This document shows, in pieces, positions 23,782-34,800 of a stretch of 57,929 nt of DNA. The notes under the pieces were generated by a model. The model saw nothing but the letters and a program-made list of their open reading frames with translations. It was not told the origin of the DNA and searched no databases. The DNA comes from a virus. Where the stretch lies: positions 1 through 57,929 of the IMG/VR virus record IMGVR_UViG_3300032050_000160; one strand, written 5' to 3'. How positions within the stretch are numbered: position 1 is the stretch's first letter; the number at the start of each line of letters is the position of its first letter. The position numbers were made by a program, and so were the translations under genes.

Positions 23782-26700
23782 CTAAACCTCACTCATATAC
23801 AGTGTCATCTGTGGACCACTGCTATTTTTATTATATTCCATATGATAAATGACAAATCTTGTATCTTCTGAAGATATTATATCATTATTAGAACTATCTT
23901 TATATTTTATATTTACAATATCTCCTAATTGAATCATAGGATTAGTAAATACTTTTACTCCAACATTTTTTCTTGGCTTTAGCATTTTATTAATCATCCA
24001 ACCCATTAAATCATTTGCATCATCGTTTGACTGGATATAGACTGGATTTAATGAAAATTCTTTTTTACCATAAGATAGTCTACTTGTTTTTATCTTATCG
24101 TAATCTAGTGCGGATCTTATTGGAGAAACAATAAGACCATCTTTTCCTATTGCTGGATCAGAAAAGTTCGCATTCTTAGCAAAATAAGAATCAACAGTTA
24201 GTTGATCATTTGATTCTTGTGTAAATGTAATACCTTGAATTCTTAAATAGTTACCACTTGTTTCATCTAGATTAAGAGATGTATCTGTAGCATTAAAGAC
24301 CATAAATTCTGCGCCATATGATCCTGCCTTAAATCCTGAAATTGCATATCCTTTTATTCTATTGAATGTTGGAGAAAGTTGTGCGTATAAAGCGGGATAG
24401 GCTTTATCATATCTTATTTTTAGATAAGCGGCTTCTCTCATAATTGTTCCAAATTCATCAAAATAAATATTAAATGATGGCGGCTGACTCATATTAATTC
24501 CAGATAAATATGTTGACTGAACCATTCCAGACATTGCATATTTTCTAAATGATTCATTTGTTGTAATGTGCTCATCTCCAAATGCTGCAGCAACTGGAGT
24601 ATCAATGGTTGATGCTGTGTTTTGGCTATAATTACTTGCAAGAGCATAAATATTTTCAAACATACATTTTGATCCACCACGAACAAATAACGCAACATTA
24701 TTATAAATTGGCAAAGGAGATGAGTCATCAACAATTTTTATTAAGTTATTGTTCATGTATAGGTAAAATCTTCTGAATGATCCCACATCTTCATACTCTA
24801 CTGCAAGATCATATACAGTTGGACTTTGCTCACCAAGCATTCTGGACTGTCCTGTAAATTTACCATCATCAACTATAATATTGCTAAGTCCTCCCCAAAG
24901 TTTTACAGGAATAGCCTTACCACTTGGGTCTGAATAAATTTTATAAAATATCACATTGTGAAGATTGTCTACTTCTGAAGAATACTCGCTTATATTTTTT
25001 TCTGTTAATGCAATAACCTCTAAGTAATATCCAACATTAGTTGTTGGATTTATCATAACACCAATGCCACCAGACCCACCAGAAATATTTAATTGCTGAT
25101 TTGGCTGACTTCCTGGCAAAACATATACTGGCATAGAGTTAACTGGTGTTTGTTCTTTAGTATCACTTACTTCAAGTTTGCCTATGATTCTCATTCTTGT
25201 TCCAAAATGCTTATACTTATTATCTAATGGCTTGTATTGATAGGAAACAAATTTTAATGGAGTTTCTATGGTGCTGAAAGAAGGCCCACTCATAACTAAA
25301 GCAGATGCTTGAACTGATCCTGCCTGAGTAGATTTAGTTGTATTGGTTTGAGACTCATTAACGTATGAATGAGATAAAAAGTTTTTAATTATGCTAGATC
25401 TTACTGTTTCCTTTGCTTTATTATTATTAACACCAGCAGGAATGGATGTTCCCAAAGATAAGGTTGCTATATCATTATTATCTAATATATCTTGTTCATT
25501 TAATCCAAACAGATGCTTACTTTCCATATTCATTCCACGAACATATAAATCGTTATACCAGTGTGAGTTTAATCCAGCATCATGAGAAACTATTGTAGTT
25601 CCAAATTGTCCACGTCCGTGTCTTGCCACTTCTCCATTTTTCATTACAGTCTTACCGTTAATTTCTTCATATTTAGGTTCAGCATATATTCTAACAAGGC
25701 CAGTCGGATATATTTTTCCATTAAATGATAACTTAGACATATAGTCTTGATATTCTTGATTACTACTAATCCATACATTTCCTACTGCCCCGACTGTTTC
25801 TGTTGTATACAATATCTTTCCATCTTTTTCTCCAGTTATAATATTTTTTTCTGTTCCAGGAATATTATATTGAACAGCGTCAAACTTTATAATTTCACCA
25901 TTAGCATAAAAATATCCGTTATGTCTTCCTAGCCAATAAACTGCTTCTCCTAAATCTATAACATTATCTATCAAAGTATTATTTACAACATTTGGAACCT
26001 TAGAAGACAAATTAGAATTTAGTGGGATTGCAGAAAGATTATATGACGACTGATCTCTAGTTTCATTGTTAATTGATCTAAGATTTTTATCTCCAACTAT
26101 TTCCCATAATAGTACTGGTTTATATATCCAATTTTTAGCAGCAACTTCATTATCAATCATAGATGCTTGTTTTATACTTCCATAAGATCTTTGAATATAT
26201 CTTGTATCGTAATTAATTACTCCATCATTATATACATTTTTTTCTTCAGAAGACACCTCAATAATATTGGCAAGTTTACTTTGCTTATCTTTGTTTTCAA
26301 TAACACCAGTATCTATAAGGTCGTCTGATCCAATAAGCGACATATCTATATTTCTATCTGTGTTTGATGGCATCATATAATTTTTACTCATCATAACAAA
26401 GTTATTGTATTCATCAAAAAACATTGATGTTTGAGTTGAAACAGCAAGATCATTTAATACCTCCGATATTGTTCTATCTGGTGCTATATAAAAGAAAGGT
26501 ATTATTAATTCTTTTTCCCCTAAAATTCTTTTAAAGGTATAGTTAGAAAACCCTATAGAGTCTAACAGTAAAGATACTGCATAACTAAGAGATACATTTG
26601 GGACAAGCATTTCTGGCGCCTTAGTTGATTCAAAATAAAAATATAAATCTCGTAAATTAATATCTACTTTTCTATTAGAATGAGAAAAACCAAAAAACCC

Positions 26701-28179
26701 TTCAGAGTACATAGTCTTTATGGGGATAAAGTAATCATACCCACTAACATTAACAATAATTTCATAAAACTTAATCTGTAGATTATTTGATGCATAGTCT
26801 TTTATTATACTTAAACTATTGTTTTCGCTAAACGCATTATCATAGTCAAAAATTTGTACCTTGCCGTTAGATGCCAAAAGTTGTCCTACAGGCAATCCGC
26901 TAGTTCCCAAATCTGAGGCAGTCTTAGATAAATCAAAACTTACCACCTTGTCTGATATATCTGCACAAAGTCTTGGTGAAAGTTCAATAAGATCAAAAGT
27001 AGAATTTATCTTATTCATACTATCAACAACAATTCTTAAACCCTTGATATATTCAAATTCACGATAAATATTTTTGTTTTCTGAACTTGATAAAAATTTT
27101 GGAGGATTTACAAAATCAGTAACAAAATTAGTTAAACGGTCTACAGTTTCTTCTGCCAATATCCATCCGTATTCTGGAGTAAAGGTTTCCCAATCATTAT
27201 TAAACCAAATATGATATTGGCCTATATCAGATTCATCTGATTTAACTAAATAAGCGTATCCCTCAATGGATTTTTCTGGTAGAAATAATACATTATTATA
27301 TTCTTCAGCCCTTATAAAAACATCTTTGTACTTATCTGGAACAATTAAGCCATAAGATATTTCAACATATCCATCTTCTTTTATTATTGGAGTGCCGTCT
27401 TTTCTTGTAGTACCAGAATTAAAAGATATGACATCTATCCAATTATTATTATTTAATAGTTGTACTTTCCATTTTACTGGTGTAGTTTTATTGGAATCTC
27501 CATAAAATGGATCTGAAAATGATCCTGATGAATTAGAGAATGGTCCAAGATCTACAGAGCCAACATTTGTCTGCATTTTAATAACTATTCTATTTGCAGG
27601 TACTGGATTTTCATACACTACGAATGGTGCTGTATCATCTATATAATTTTGCCCATTAAATAACTTATTTGCTATACCTCTTAAATTTCCAGAATCTGTT
27701 CTAAAGGAAGTCCAATATTTAAAGTTATCATTTTTATCTGCCATATAGTATCTAGGCCTATTTGACATATTCATGTTAGAATGATGAAGTTTTCTACCTG
27801 GAAGATATGCTGCCTTATTTATTCCAGAGCGTGGTCTAAATCTTTTAAAGCAGTCTTCTAAAGAATATAACATTTCATTCTTTTTATTTTGTGCCAATAA
27901 AAACCAGGGCTGAGAGTTATTTTCTGGATCTATTCCGCCATCAATTTTTACATCAGCATCAGTTGCTCCAGTATAAAAATTACCTGTGTCATTTACATCA
28001 AAGGTATTTGGAATTGTTTTATATTTATCAGATATATCTGATGATGGTCTATATCTATAATTTCCTATTCTAAAAATATTTTTTGCAATGTTCATATTCC
28101 ACTCTGCAATAACTGCAGACTGTGTCCTAACAGTTGGAGATGTTTCTAAATATGTTTTAAGTTCTTCGTTTTGAAACAT
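23782..28179 (-). CDS. Large minor tail protein, baseplate hub/tail-associated lysin-like
   Basis: This 1465-aa protein starts at ATG 28179 (TAATG overlap with the upstream stop, AGAGG nearby). The N-terminus has RTQSAVIAEWNMNIAKNIFR. A hub-like region at about 500-600 contains ISEVLNDLAVSTQTSMFFDE, a pattern seen in Tal/gp27-like hub domains. A LamG-like domain is suggested around 1080-1180, and a further hub-like C-terminus ends GDIVNIKYKD ... MTLYMSEV. Position after the tape measure and Dit-like genes fits a tail-tip hub. No clear peptidoglycan-hydrolase motif is seen. Confidence 0.8.
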   Translation of the reverse strand: MFQNEELKTYLETSPTVRTQSAVIAEWNMNIAKNIFRIGNYRYRPSSDISDKYKTIPNTFDVNDTGNFYTGATDADVKIDGGIDPENNSQPWFLLAQNKKNEMLYSLEDCFKRFRPRSGINKAAYLPGRKLHHSNMNMSNRPRYYMADKNDNFKYWTSFRTDSGNLRGIANKLFNGQNYIDDTAPFVVYENPVPANRIVIKMQTNVGSVDLGPFSNSSGSFSDPFYGDSNKTTPVKWKVQLLNNNNWIDVISFNSGTTRKDGTPIIKEDGYVEISYGLIVPDKYKDVFIRAEEYNNVLFLPEKSIEGYAYLVKSDESDIGQYHIWFNNDWETFTPEYGWILAEETVDRLTNFVTDFVNPPKFLSSSENKNIYREFEYIKGLRIVVDSMNKINSTFDLIELSPRLCADISDKVVSFDLSKTASDLGTSGLPVGQLLASNGKVQIFDYDNAFSENNSLSIIKDYASNNLQIKFYEIIVNVSGYDYFIPIKTMYSEGFFGFSHSNRKVDINLRDLYFYFESTKAPEMLVPNVSLSYAVSLLLDSIGFSNYTFKRILGEKELIIPFFYIAPDRTISEVLNDLAVSTQTSMFFDEYNNFVMMSKNYMMPSNTDRNIDMSLIGSDDLIDTGVIENKDKQSKLANIIEVSSEEKNVYNDGVINYDTRYIQRSYGSIKQASMIDNEVAAKNWIYKPVLLWEIVGDKNLRSINNETRDQSSYNLSAIPLNSNLSSKVPNVVNNTLIDNVIDLGEAVYWLGRHNGYFYANGEIIKFDAVQYNIPGTEKNIITGEKDGKILYTTETVGAVGNVWISSNQEYQDYMSKLSFNGKIYPTGLVRIYAEPKYEEINGKTVMKNGEVARHGRGQFGTTIVSHDAGLNSHWYNDLYVRGMNMESKHLFGLNEQDILDNNDIATLSLGTSIPAGVNNNKAKETVRSSIIKNFLSHSYVNESQTNTTKSTQAGSVQASALVMSGPSFSTIETPLKFVSYQYKPLDNKYKHFGTRMRIIGKLEVSDTKEQTPVNSMPVYVLPGSQPNQQLNISGGSGGIGVMINPTTNVGYYLEVIALTEKNISEYSSEVDNLHNVIFYKIYSDPSGKAIPVKLWGGLSNIIVDDGKFTGQSRMLGEQSPTVYDLAVEYEDVGSFRRFYLYMNNNLIKIVDDSSPLPIYNNVALFVRGGSKCMFENIYALASNYSQNTASTIDTPVAAAFGDEHITTNESFRKYAMSGMVQSTYLSGINMSQPPSFNIYFDEFGTIMREAAYLKIRYDKAYPALYAQLSPTFNRIKGYAISGFKAGSYGAEFMVFNATDTSLNLDETSGNYLRIQGITFTQESNDQLTVDSYFAKNANFSDPAIGKDGLIVSPIRSALDYDKIKTSRLSYGKKEFSLNPVYIQSNDDANDLMGWMINKMLKPRKNVGVKVFTNPMIQLGDIVNIKYKDSSNNDIISSEDTRFVIYHMEYNKNSSGPQMTLYMSEV

Positions 28180-28862
28180 TATACCTCTTCCAGAGTTACA
28201 GAAATATTCCAAAAGTCAAAGTTACTTCCACCACGTTTTACAACACTATAAGTAAAATCTGCAAAGTACATTTGCATCAATTGACTATATTGCCCTAAGT
28301 GTCCATATGCTTTAGAATCTTTTCCAAAATTAGAATATTTATCATATGATAAATAAACCCAAAATGGACCTTGATGGTTTTCGTACCAGTCTAATATTTC
28401 TACTCCACCTGCTCCACCATCTGTTGTATATTGTAGATCTGCGCCAGTACTTAATCCATATCCATTGTTTGGAGAAATTCCTGTTGTAGCATTAAAATCT
28501 GGTACAGTAAAATATGATCGTGATGGCAACATTTGCCAGGATGTTGAAAGTTGTAACTTATCAGCAATATGATAAGATCTCATTCTTCCATTAATCATTC
28601 TTTCTCTTGTTTCAATTCTCGTAGTATTAAAATCTAATGAACTTCTATTGTCGTCAGATAAAATTAAAAATTGATTGTATACAGATTCATCTGTCTCTGA
28701 ACCTGGATTTTGTCCTATCTCTAATCCATTAGGAACATATACCTTAAAATCTGGATCGCCTTCTTTTGGAGCAGAAACTAATGTACCAGAATTATTGGCC
28801 CAAAGCATTGCTTGTGGCCTTTGATACTTTTTCCTACCTGTCATATACGATAGCGTTGACAT
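28179..28862 (-). CDS. Distal tail (Dit-like) or minor tail protein
   Basis: This 227-aa protein lies directly between the tape measure and hub genes, where distal tail proteins are encoded. It contains ERMINGRMRSYHIADKLQLSTSWQMLPSRS and ends DFWNISVTLEEV, a phrase similar to Dit-type ring proteins that finish with a strand describing an 'I-S-V-T-L-E-E' edge. It would form the ring at the end of the tail tube. The assignment is by position and general pattern. Confidence 0.7.
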   Translation of the reverse strand: MSTLSYMTGRKKYQRPQAMLWANNSGTLVSAPKEGDPDFKVYVPNGLEIGQNPGSETDESVYNQFLILSDDNRSSLDFNTTRIETRERMINGRMRSYHIADKLQLSTSWQMLPSRSYFTVPDFNATTGISPNNGYGLSTGADLQYTTDGGAGGVEILDWYENHQGPFWVYLSYDKYSNFGKDSKAYGHLGQYSQLMQMYFADFTYSVVKRGGSNFDFWNISVTLEEV

Positions 28863-31800
28863 TATAAGTTTGCTCCTCTAAGTCTCTTTGAGTCTACTTG
28901 CTTAATGTGCGTCATTACTGCCCGTGCAATTTCGTCAGGGTTTGCATCAGACTTAACATTGACATTAATACTATAATTATACACTGAGTCTCCTATTGAG
29001 TCCCCACTATTAATTGCTCTCATTTTATCTATTCCATGAGAATTTACTGCATACCTACTCATTACAAACTCCCCTGGAGTTAACATTGCTGGAACAGTAT
29101 CTGTGCCTTTAGCAAATCCACCATTTAAGAAACGTGGTATTGTTCCACCCATTGAACGATATAGTGATCCTGTTAATCCACCTTTACGAAGGTATCTTGG
29201 TTTTATAATACCGCCTTTAGAGGCTACTTGAATAAAGTCTCCTCCTGCTCCACCCTCACCATCTCCAGGAACCCAGTATGGTCCATCATATTCAATATCT
29301 ATATCTCCATAAGGATTTTTTACAACACTGGTAGCCTGAGAAACTGCTGCATTAATTCCTGCTATTGTTGTTGCATCATCAACATTACTAAGTGCAGTCC
29401 CCACATCGTACATATTATCTGCTAGGACTTCAGTTGATGCTCTTAATGCTGCTAATTCTGCCTCTAATGCTGTAGTGTCTTCTCCTCTTTCCATTGCTTC
29501 TGCAATCTTAAGTTCTAGGTCGACTATCTTTTGATCGTTATTTCCAAGTTGAGTATAGAAATTATCTAGATATCCAGTTAAAGTTCCTTGAGCCTGTGCC
29601 TGTGCTTGCTCAAAAGTAAGAGGTTTTTTGGTAAGTCCTGCATTATAAAGAGCAAGAGCAGAAACAGCAGCAAGAATAGCATCTCCAACTCCAAGCCATC
29701 CATCCTTCATTAAATTAACAAGAGTATTTGAAAATTCAATAACATCATTATAATATCCAGCATCTATTCTTGCAAATCCAATTGCAAGTTGAGCATCTCT
29801 CCAAACTTCTCGTTGCCTATCTATTGCCTCTATAGCAGCATCTCTTTGCTTCTGATAATCTTTTAAGGTCTTATTGGCCAAATCTAATTCGTCTTGTGCA
29901 AGTTTTAATCTTCCAACTTTAATATCATAAATCTTATCTTCAATTTGTCTAATTTCTAATAACTGAGCGTCTCGTTTCTTTTCAAGTTCATACACCTGCT
30001 GACTAATTGCAAACTGACGATTTTCTATTTGTAATCTAGTTAGCCCACCTTTACTTCTTAGATTTGCAATCTGTTGATCTTTTGCAGCACCCAAAACTCC
30101 TAATTGATCCTCTTTCATTGCCTCTATCTCGGATGCTCTCATTTCTTGTGCTGCTGCGGCTGCTGCAGAAATATCACCTTGAGATAAAGCATCTGCAAGT
30201 GTTAGTTGTTGCTTTTGTTGATTTGCAATTCTTGAATTTATTTCAAATACTTTTGTTAAAGCATCTGCCTGCTCATCATATCTCTTAGTTATTTCATCAG
30301 CACTTCTATTCATTAAATCAAGATCATTACCTAAATCTGATGACTCTTTCTGTAATATTTCTATTGGTCGTGTTATTTCTAATTCAATCTTTCTTTGTTT
30401 TGCATCGATATTATCTTGATAGTCTTGTATTTCTTTATTGATGCCGTCAATTTTTTCTTGAGTCTTATCAATAGCATCCTGAGCATTTTTAAGTAATGGC
30501 TCAAAATCATCCTCAATCTTACCTTCTAGCAAGTCATAATACTCCATAGCCTTGCTAAATAACTTATCAAATTCCTCTTCTTGGCCTTCTCTTGTAGAAA
30601 GTTTAATTTGCAAATCAAATGTTTTGGATTCTGGTATTTCATCAATATATTTCTTTAATTGTTCTGCATCTAACTTACCATCTTTTAGATCTTGGATAAA
30701 TGCTTTTGCAAGATTTGGATTACTTAATATTTCATTAACATCACTTAAACTAAGGCCCATATCTACAAGTAATGGAGCAATTGCAGCAAAGTCTTCTTTA
30801 AGTTGAATTGTTGCAGTTCTTTCTTTAAAGAACTTAGTATTTTCTAATGCCTTTACTAAGTCTAATAAATTTTGTGTTTCTAAAACTAAATCCTTTAAAT
30901 CTTCAGTAATTGCTTTTGGATTAAGAGCAATATATGCTGCCATTCCTTCTTGTTGTATTAGGTTAAGAGCAGTTTCATATTCTACTCCCTGTGCTGTAAG
31001 AGTATTTAGGGCAGTAATTTGATCCTGTATTGCACTTTTTTCTGGCAATATTTTTGTAATATTATTTTTTGCAATTGTTGAATAATACTCATTAAGAGAT
31101 TTAGTTACTCCTTTAATTTCATCCTCAGAAAATATTTTCGCACCGCTTGCAATATCTGCTGTTAAATCTTTATTATTTTTTATAAAATCTGATGCTAACT
31201 GTGCGCTCATCTTAAAACCAAGAACTCCGTTTGTTAATTTTTGAAACGCAATTGTTTGATCATCAGTTTGTTTAATTGACTCTCTTTGAGAATTAATAAA
31301 GTCTACAAGGGTTCCTTGCTTAAATGCTTCATTAATTGCTCCAACTATTGTCTGACTTGCTTCTAATTGCCTATCTTCTGGTGCTAAACGATTTAATACC
31401 TTTTCTACACCTGGGAATACCTTGAGAGAATATTCTCCTTCTTTATTAATATTAAATAATTGTTTTGTAATTTCCTCAAATTGTTCTGCATCTAAACCTT
31501 TTAAGAAATCTAAAAATGAACTAGAAAGTGTTATTCCAGCCTTTGATGCTGCTGTTTGTATTTTTTCAATAGCACTTCTTTGTTTATCAAGTGCTCCAAG
31601 CATTGGATTATCTTTAAATAATTTTGGCCCAAAGTATTTTTGAACCTGTCCAAGCAGTTGCTTAAAGTTACCAGTTGCATCTATTGAAGCCTCTTTAAAT
31701 AGTTTAAGTTTTTGCAACAAATCAGAAAGCCAGGATGTGTCTTGTTTCTCTCCTGTTGTATCCCCAGTCGAGATTGGTTTATTTACTGTATCATTTTTTG

Positions 31801-34800
31801 CTGGAGGAAATATTCTATTCATTAGATCGGCAGTATAAGTTTGTGCTACTTTTTGTCCTGCAGCAGAACTTTGATATGCTGCAAACTCTTTAGCAAATAA
31901 ATCTGCTTGATATCCCTGACCAGAATTAGCAAAATCTTTAAGAGACTTTCCTTTTTCAGTTTTTAAAAAAGCAGCCTTTTGTTCTGATGTTATTTGTCCA
32001 CTTATACTATCACTAACAGTTAATGTTGCTAGTGTCATCATTGCTTGAAGTCTTACATTAGGATCAAGAGATGAAAGAAGTTTCCAGTTTTTAATTGCAG
32101 TATCTAATACATTATTAGTTACTCCTTGTCCATTTAATTCTGTTTTATATGACTGTAATGCTTCTAATGTAATTGGTTTTCCATCAAACTTTTTCTTAAG
32201 AGAGTTTGCATCTCTGCCAACTCTTTCAAGCAATATAACATCATTTGGATCAATTTCTGTATCAATCTTAATACCGACAAACTCTGGTAATTTAATTAAC
32301 TCTTCTAGGCCAGAGTATAAATCATTTACGCTTTCAGTATATCCTCTTAATAAGTTTGCATCAACAATATTTTTTAAATTCTTTTGTGCATTTTTACCAA
32401 GGTACTGTGCTATTTCGGCAAATCTTGTAAGACCTTCAGTTCCTGTTGTTCTAACAATTAATTCAATTTCTTTTTTCAAATCTCCTTTATCTGCTGTTAA
32501 GGTTGCAACAAGTGCTTCTGCCTGGCCTAAACTAAGTTGATCTGATGTTATTAAAGCCTGAATTTGAATAGTACCCTTTTGATCAAGATTAGCAGCCTGC
32601 ATACTTGATGTTAATTGATCTGCTCTAGCCTTTAAAAATGGATCATCTTTGAATTTTTGACTAAGTTGTTCTTTATAAGCATCAGCATATTTGTTTTTTG
32701 CTTCTTGAGTAGTCAGTTGATCAATATAATTTGCAGAGTCTGTAATTATTTTAGCCTGCTGAACTCTTGATTTATTAATAGCATCATTTCGTTTGGTCTC
32801 TAGATCTAAGATTTGTTCTTCAAGATTTGCTCTTTCTTTAGCAGTTTTTGCTTGTTGTCTTCTAATTTCTAAATTTTGTATGGAAGCATTATATTCAGCA
32901 TTCATAGCATCAATACCTTGTTGGCTTAATGATAGATTTTGCGCTACTGTTCCAGCAAGTTGTCCAGCAACTTTTGCAATAACCTTCTTTTCTTCACCTC
33001 TTTGGAGTTGTCGTGCTGCAAAGACTAAGGAAGCAGTAATTGCTTCTCCAATTACAAGTGATGCTACTGCTCCAATTCCAAGAGTTTCTGGTCCAGTTGC
33101 AGCAGCAGCAGCATATTTTGCAACTCTTGCTACTTTTGCCGCTTTGAGTAAACTGGCAGCAGTTCCAGAAGCCGCAATACCCTGAAGTTGTGCAGTTTCA
33201 CTCCATTGAAGTGGATTGCCCATAATCGCTCCACCAGGCTTTAAGTTTGCACGTTTACCACCAATGCCAAGTAATCCTTGATTAACATCGCCTGCTGTTT
33301 TATTTAATTGACTTAATGAAAGTTGTTCTAATTCTCTTGCATCAGTCATCAATTTAACATTTAATTCATATGGGTTTTTGGATAAATTAATACCGTTAGG
33401 TCCGACAAGTTCAATTATTCTACCCCGAAGATTTGCCTCAAGCACTGTATCATTTAATGATCTAGCAATATTAGTTGCAATAGATTCTGCTTGATCTGCT
33501 GTTAACACACCCTGTTGTACTGCGGATCCTAATTGATTTGCTAAATTTTTTGCAGCAACATCTGTACCCATAGTTTTAACAGTTTTATTAAATTCTGACA
33601 TAAAGGCTTTGCCTGTTTCAGATCCCAAAAAGTTAAAACCAAATGTTTGATTGACTGGCGTAATCTCAGTAGTTCTTTTAGCACGTTGAGCAGCAGAAAC
33701 TTGTGTTATGGAGACCTGATTTGTATATTTGCCAAGAGACTCTAGTTTAGCAGTGGTCATAGACATTGCTTTTGCCTGTGCTTCTCCATCAAGTAGTGCC
33801 TGTTTAATTTGTGCTGACTGCATTTTATATAATCCTACTAGCCCTACAATAGATGCAATCATCATTTTTAATGGACTATTAAGTAATGGCAGTATGCCTG
33901 CAAGTGCAGTTACGCCCATAAGTAAATTCATATTTTGACCAGCAAAACTATCTGGCTTTGCCATTCCATACATCATTGCAGTAGAAGCAACAGCACCTAA
34001 AGCCATAGAAGGACCTAGTCCTCTTTGCATTCTTTGATTTTGACGATAGTTCTGTTTTTCTTGATAACTTAAACGTCTTCCAGTTTCTGGATCAACATCT
34101 GGAACTTTACCATATCCAAGCATATATCCACGAACACCACGTGTTCTGTTAAGTTTTTTATCGTCATTTGCTATTTGCTGAGTAGTTCTAGCAGAAGTTC
34201 TTGTTGCATCAGTATCGTCTTGAACTGCTGCTGTATTTGCAGCAACGGTATTATTAAGTGCCATGAACGGTTGTGCAACTGCTGGAGGAACTGCTTTAGT
34301 TGATCTTACTGGTTCTGCATTAACTGCATTTACTATTGCCCTTTCAGCACGAGCAGACATTCTTCCTACAATGCCGCCTCTTGTTTTACCTCTTTCGATC
34401 TTTCCTGCTATTTTTTCTGCTATTCTATCTACATTAGCCTCTGCTCTTGATGTTCTATAATTTGTATATCTTGTATCATCTGCCCAAGGATCATCTAAAT
34501 TTGATCCAGCATAACCAGGAACATTATCTGCAATGATAGATTTTATTAATGGTTGATACTTTGCGGTTTGTGCTGTTGGAATTACTGCTTCTCCTGGCGA
34601 CAACATTGCAGGAACAACATCTCCAGCACCCTTTGGTCCAGGTACTGAAAATACACCATTAGCATACTTTCTAACTCTTCCACCTTTAGCAAATTCATCA
34701 ACTATAGATGATTTGCGTGTTTCTGGATCTGTTCTATATGATCTATACTGCAAACCAATATCAGTATCTTTTATTTTAACTTTATCATAAAATCCATTTG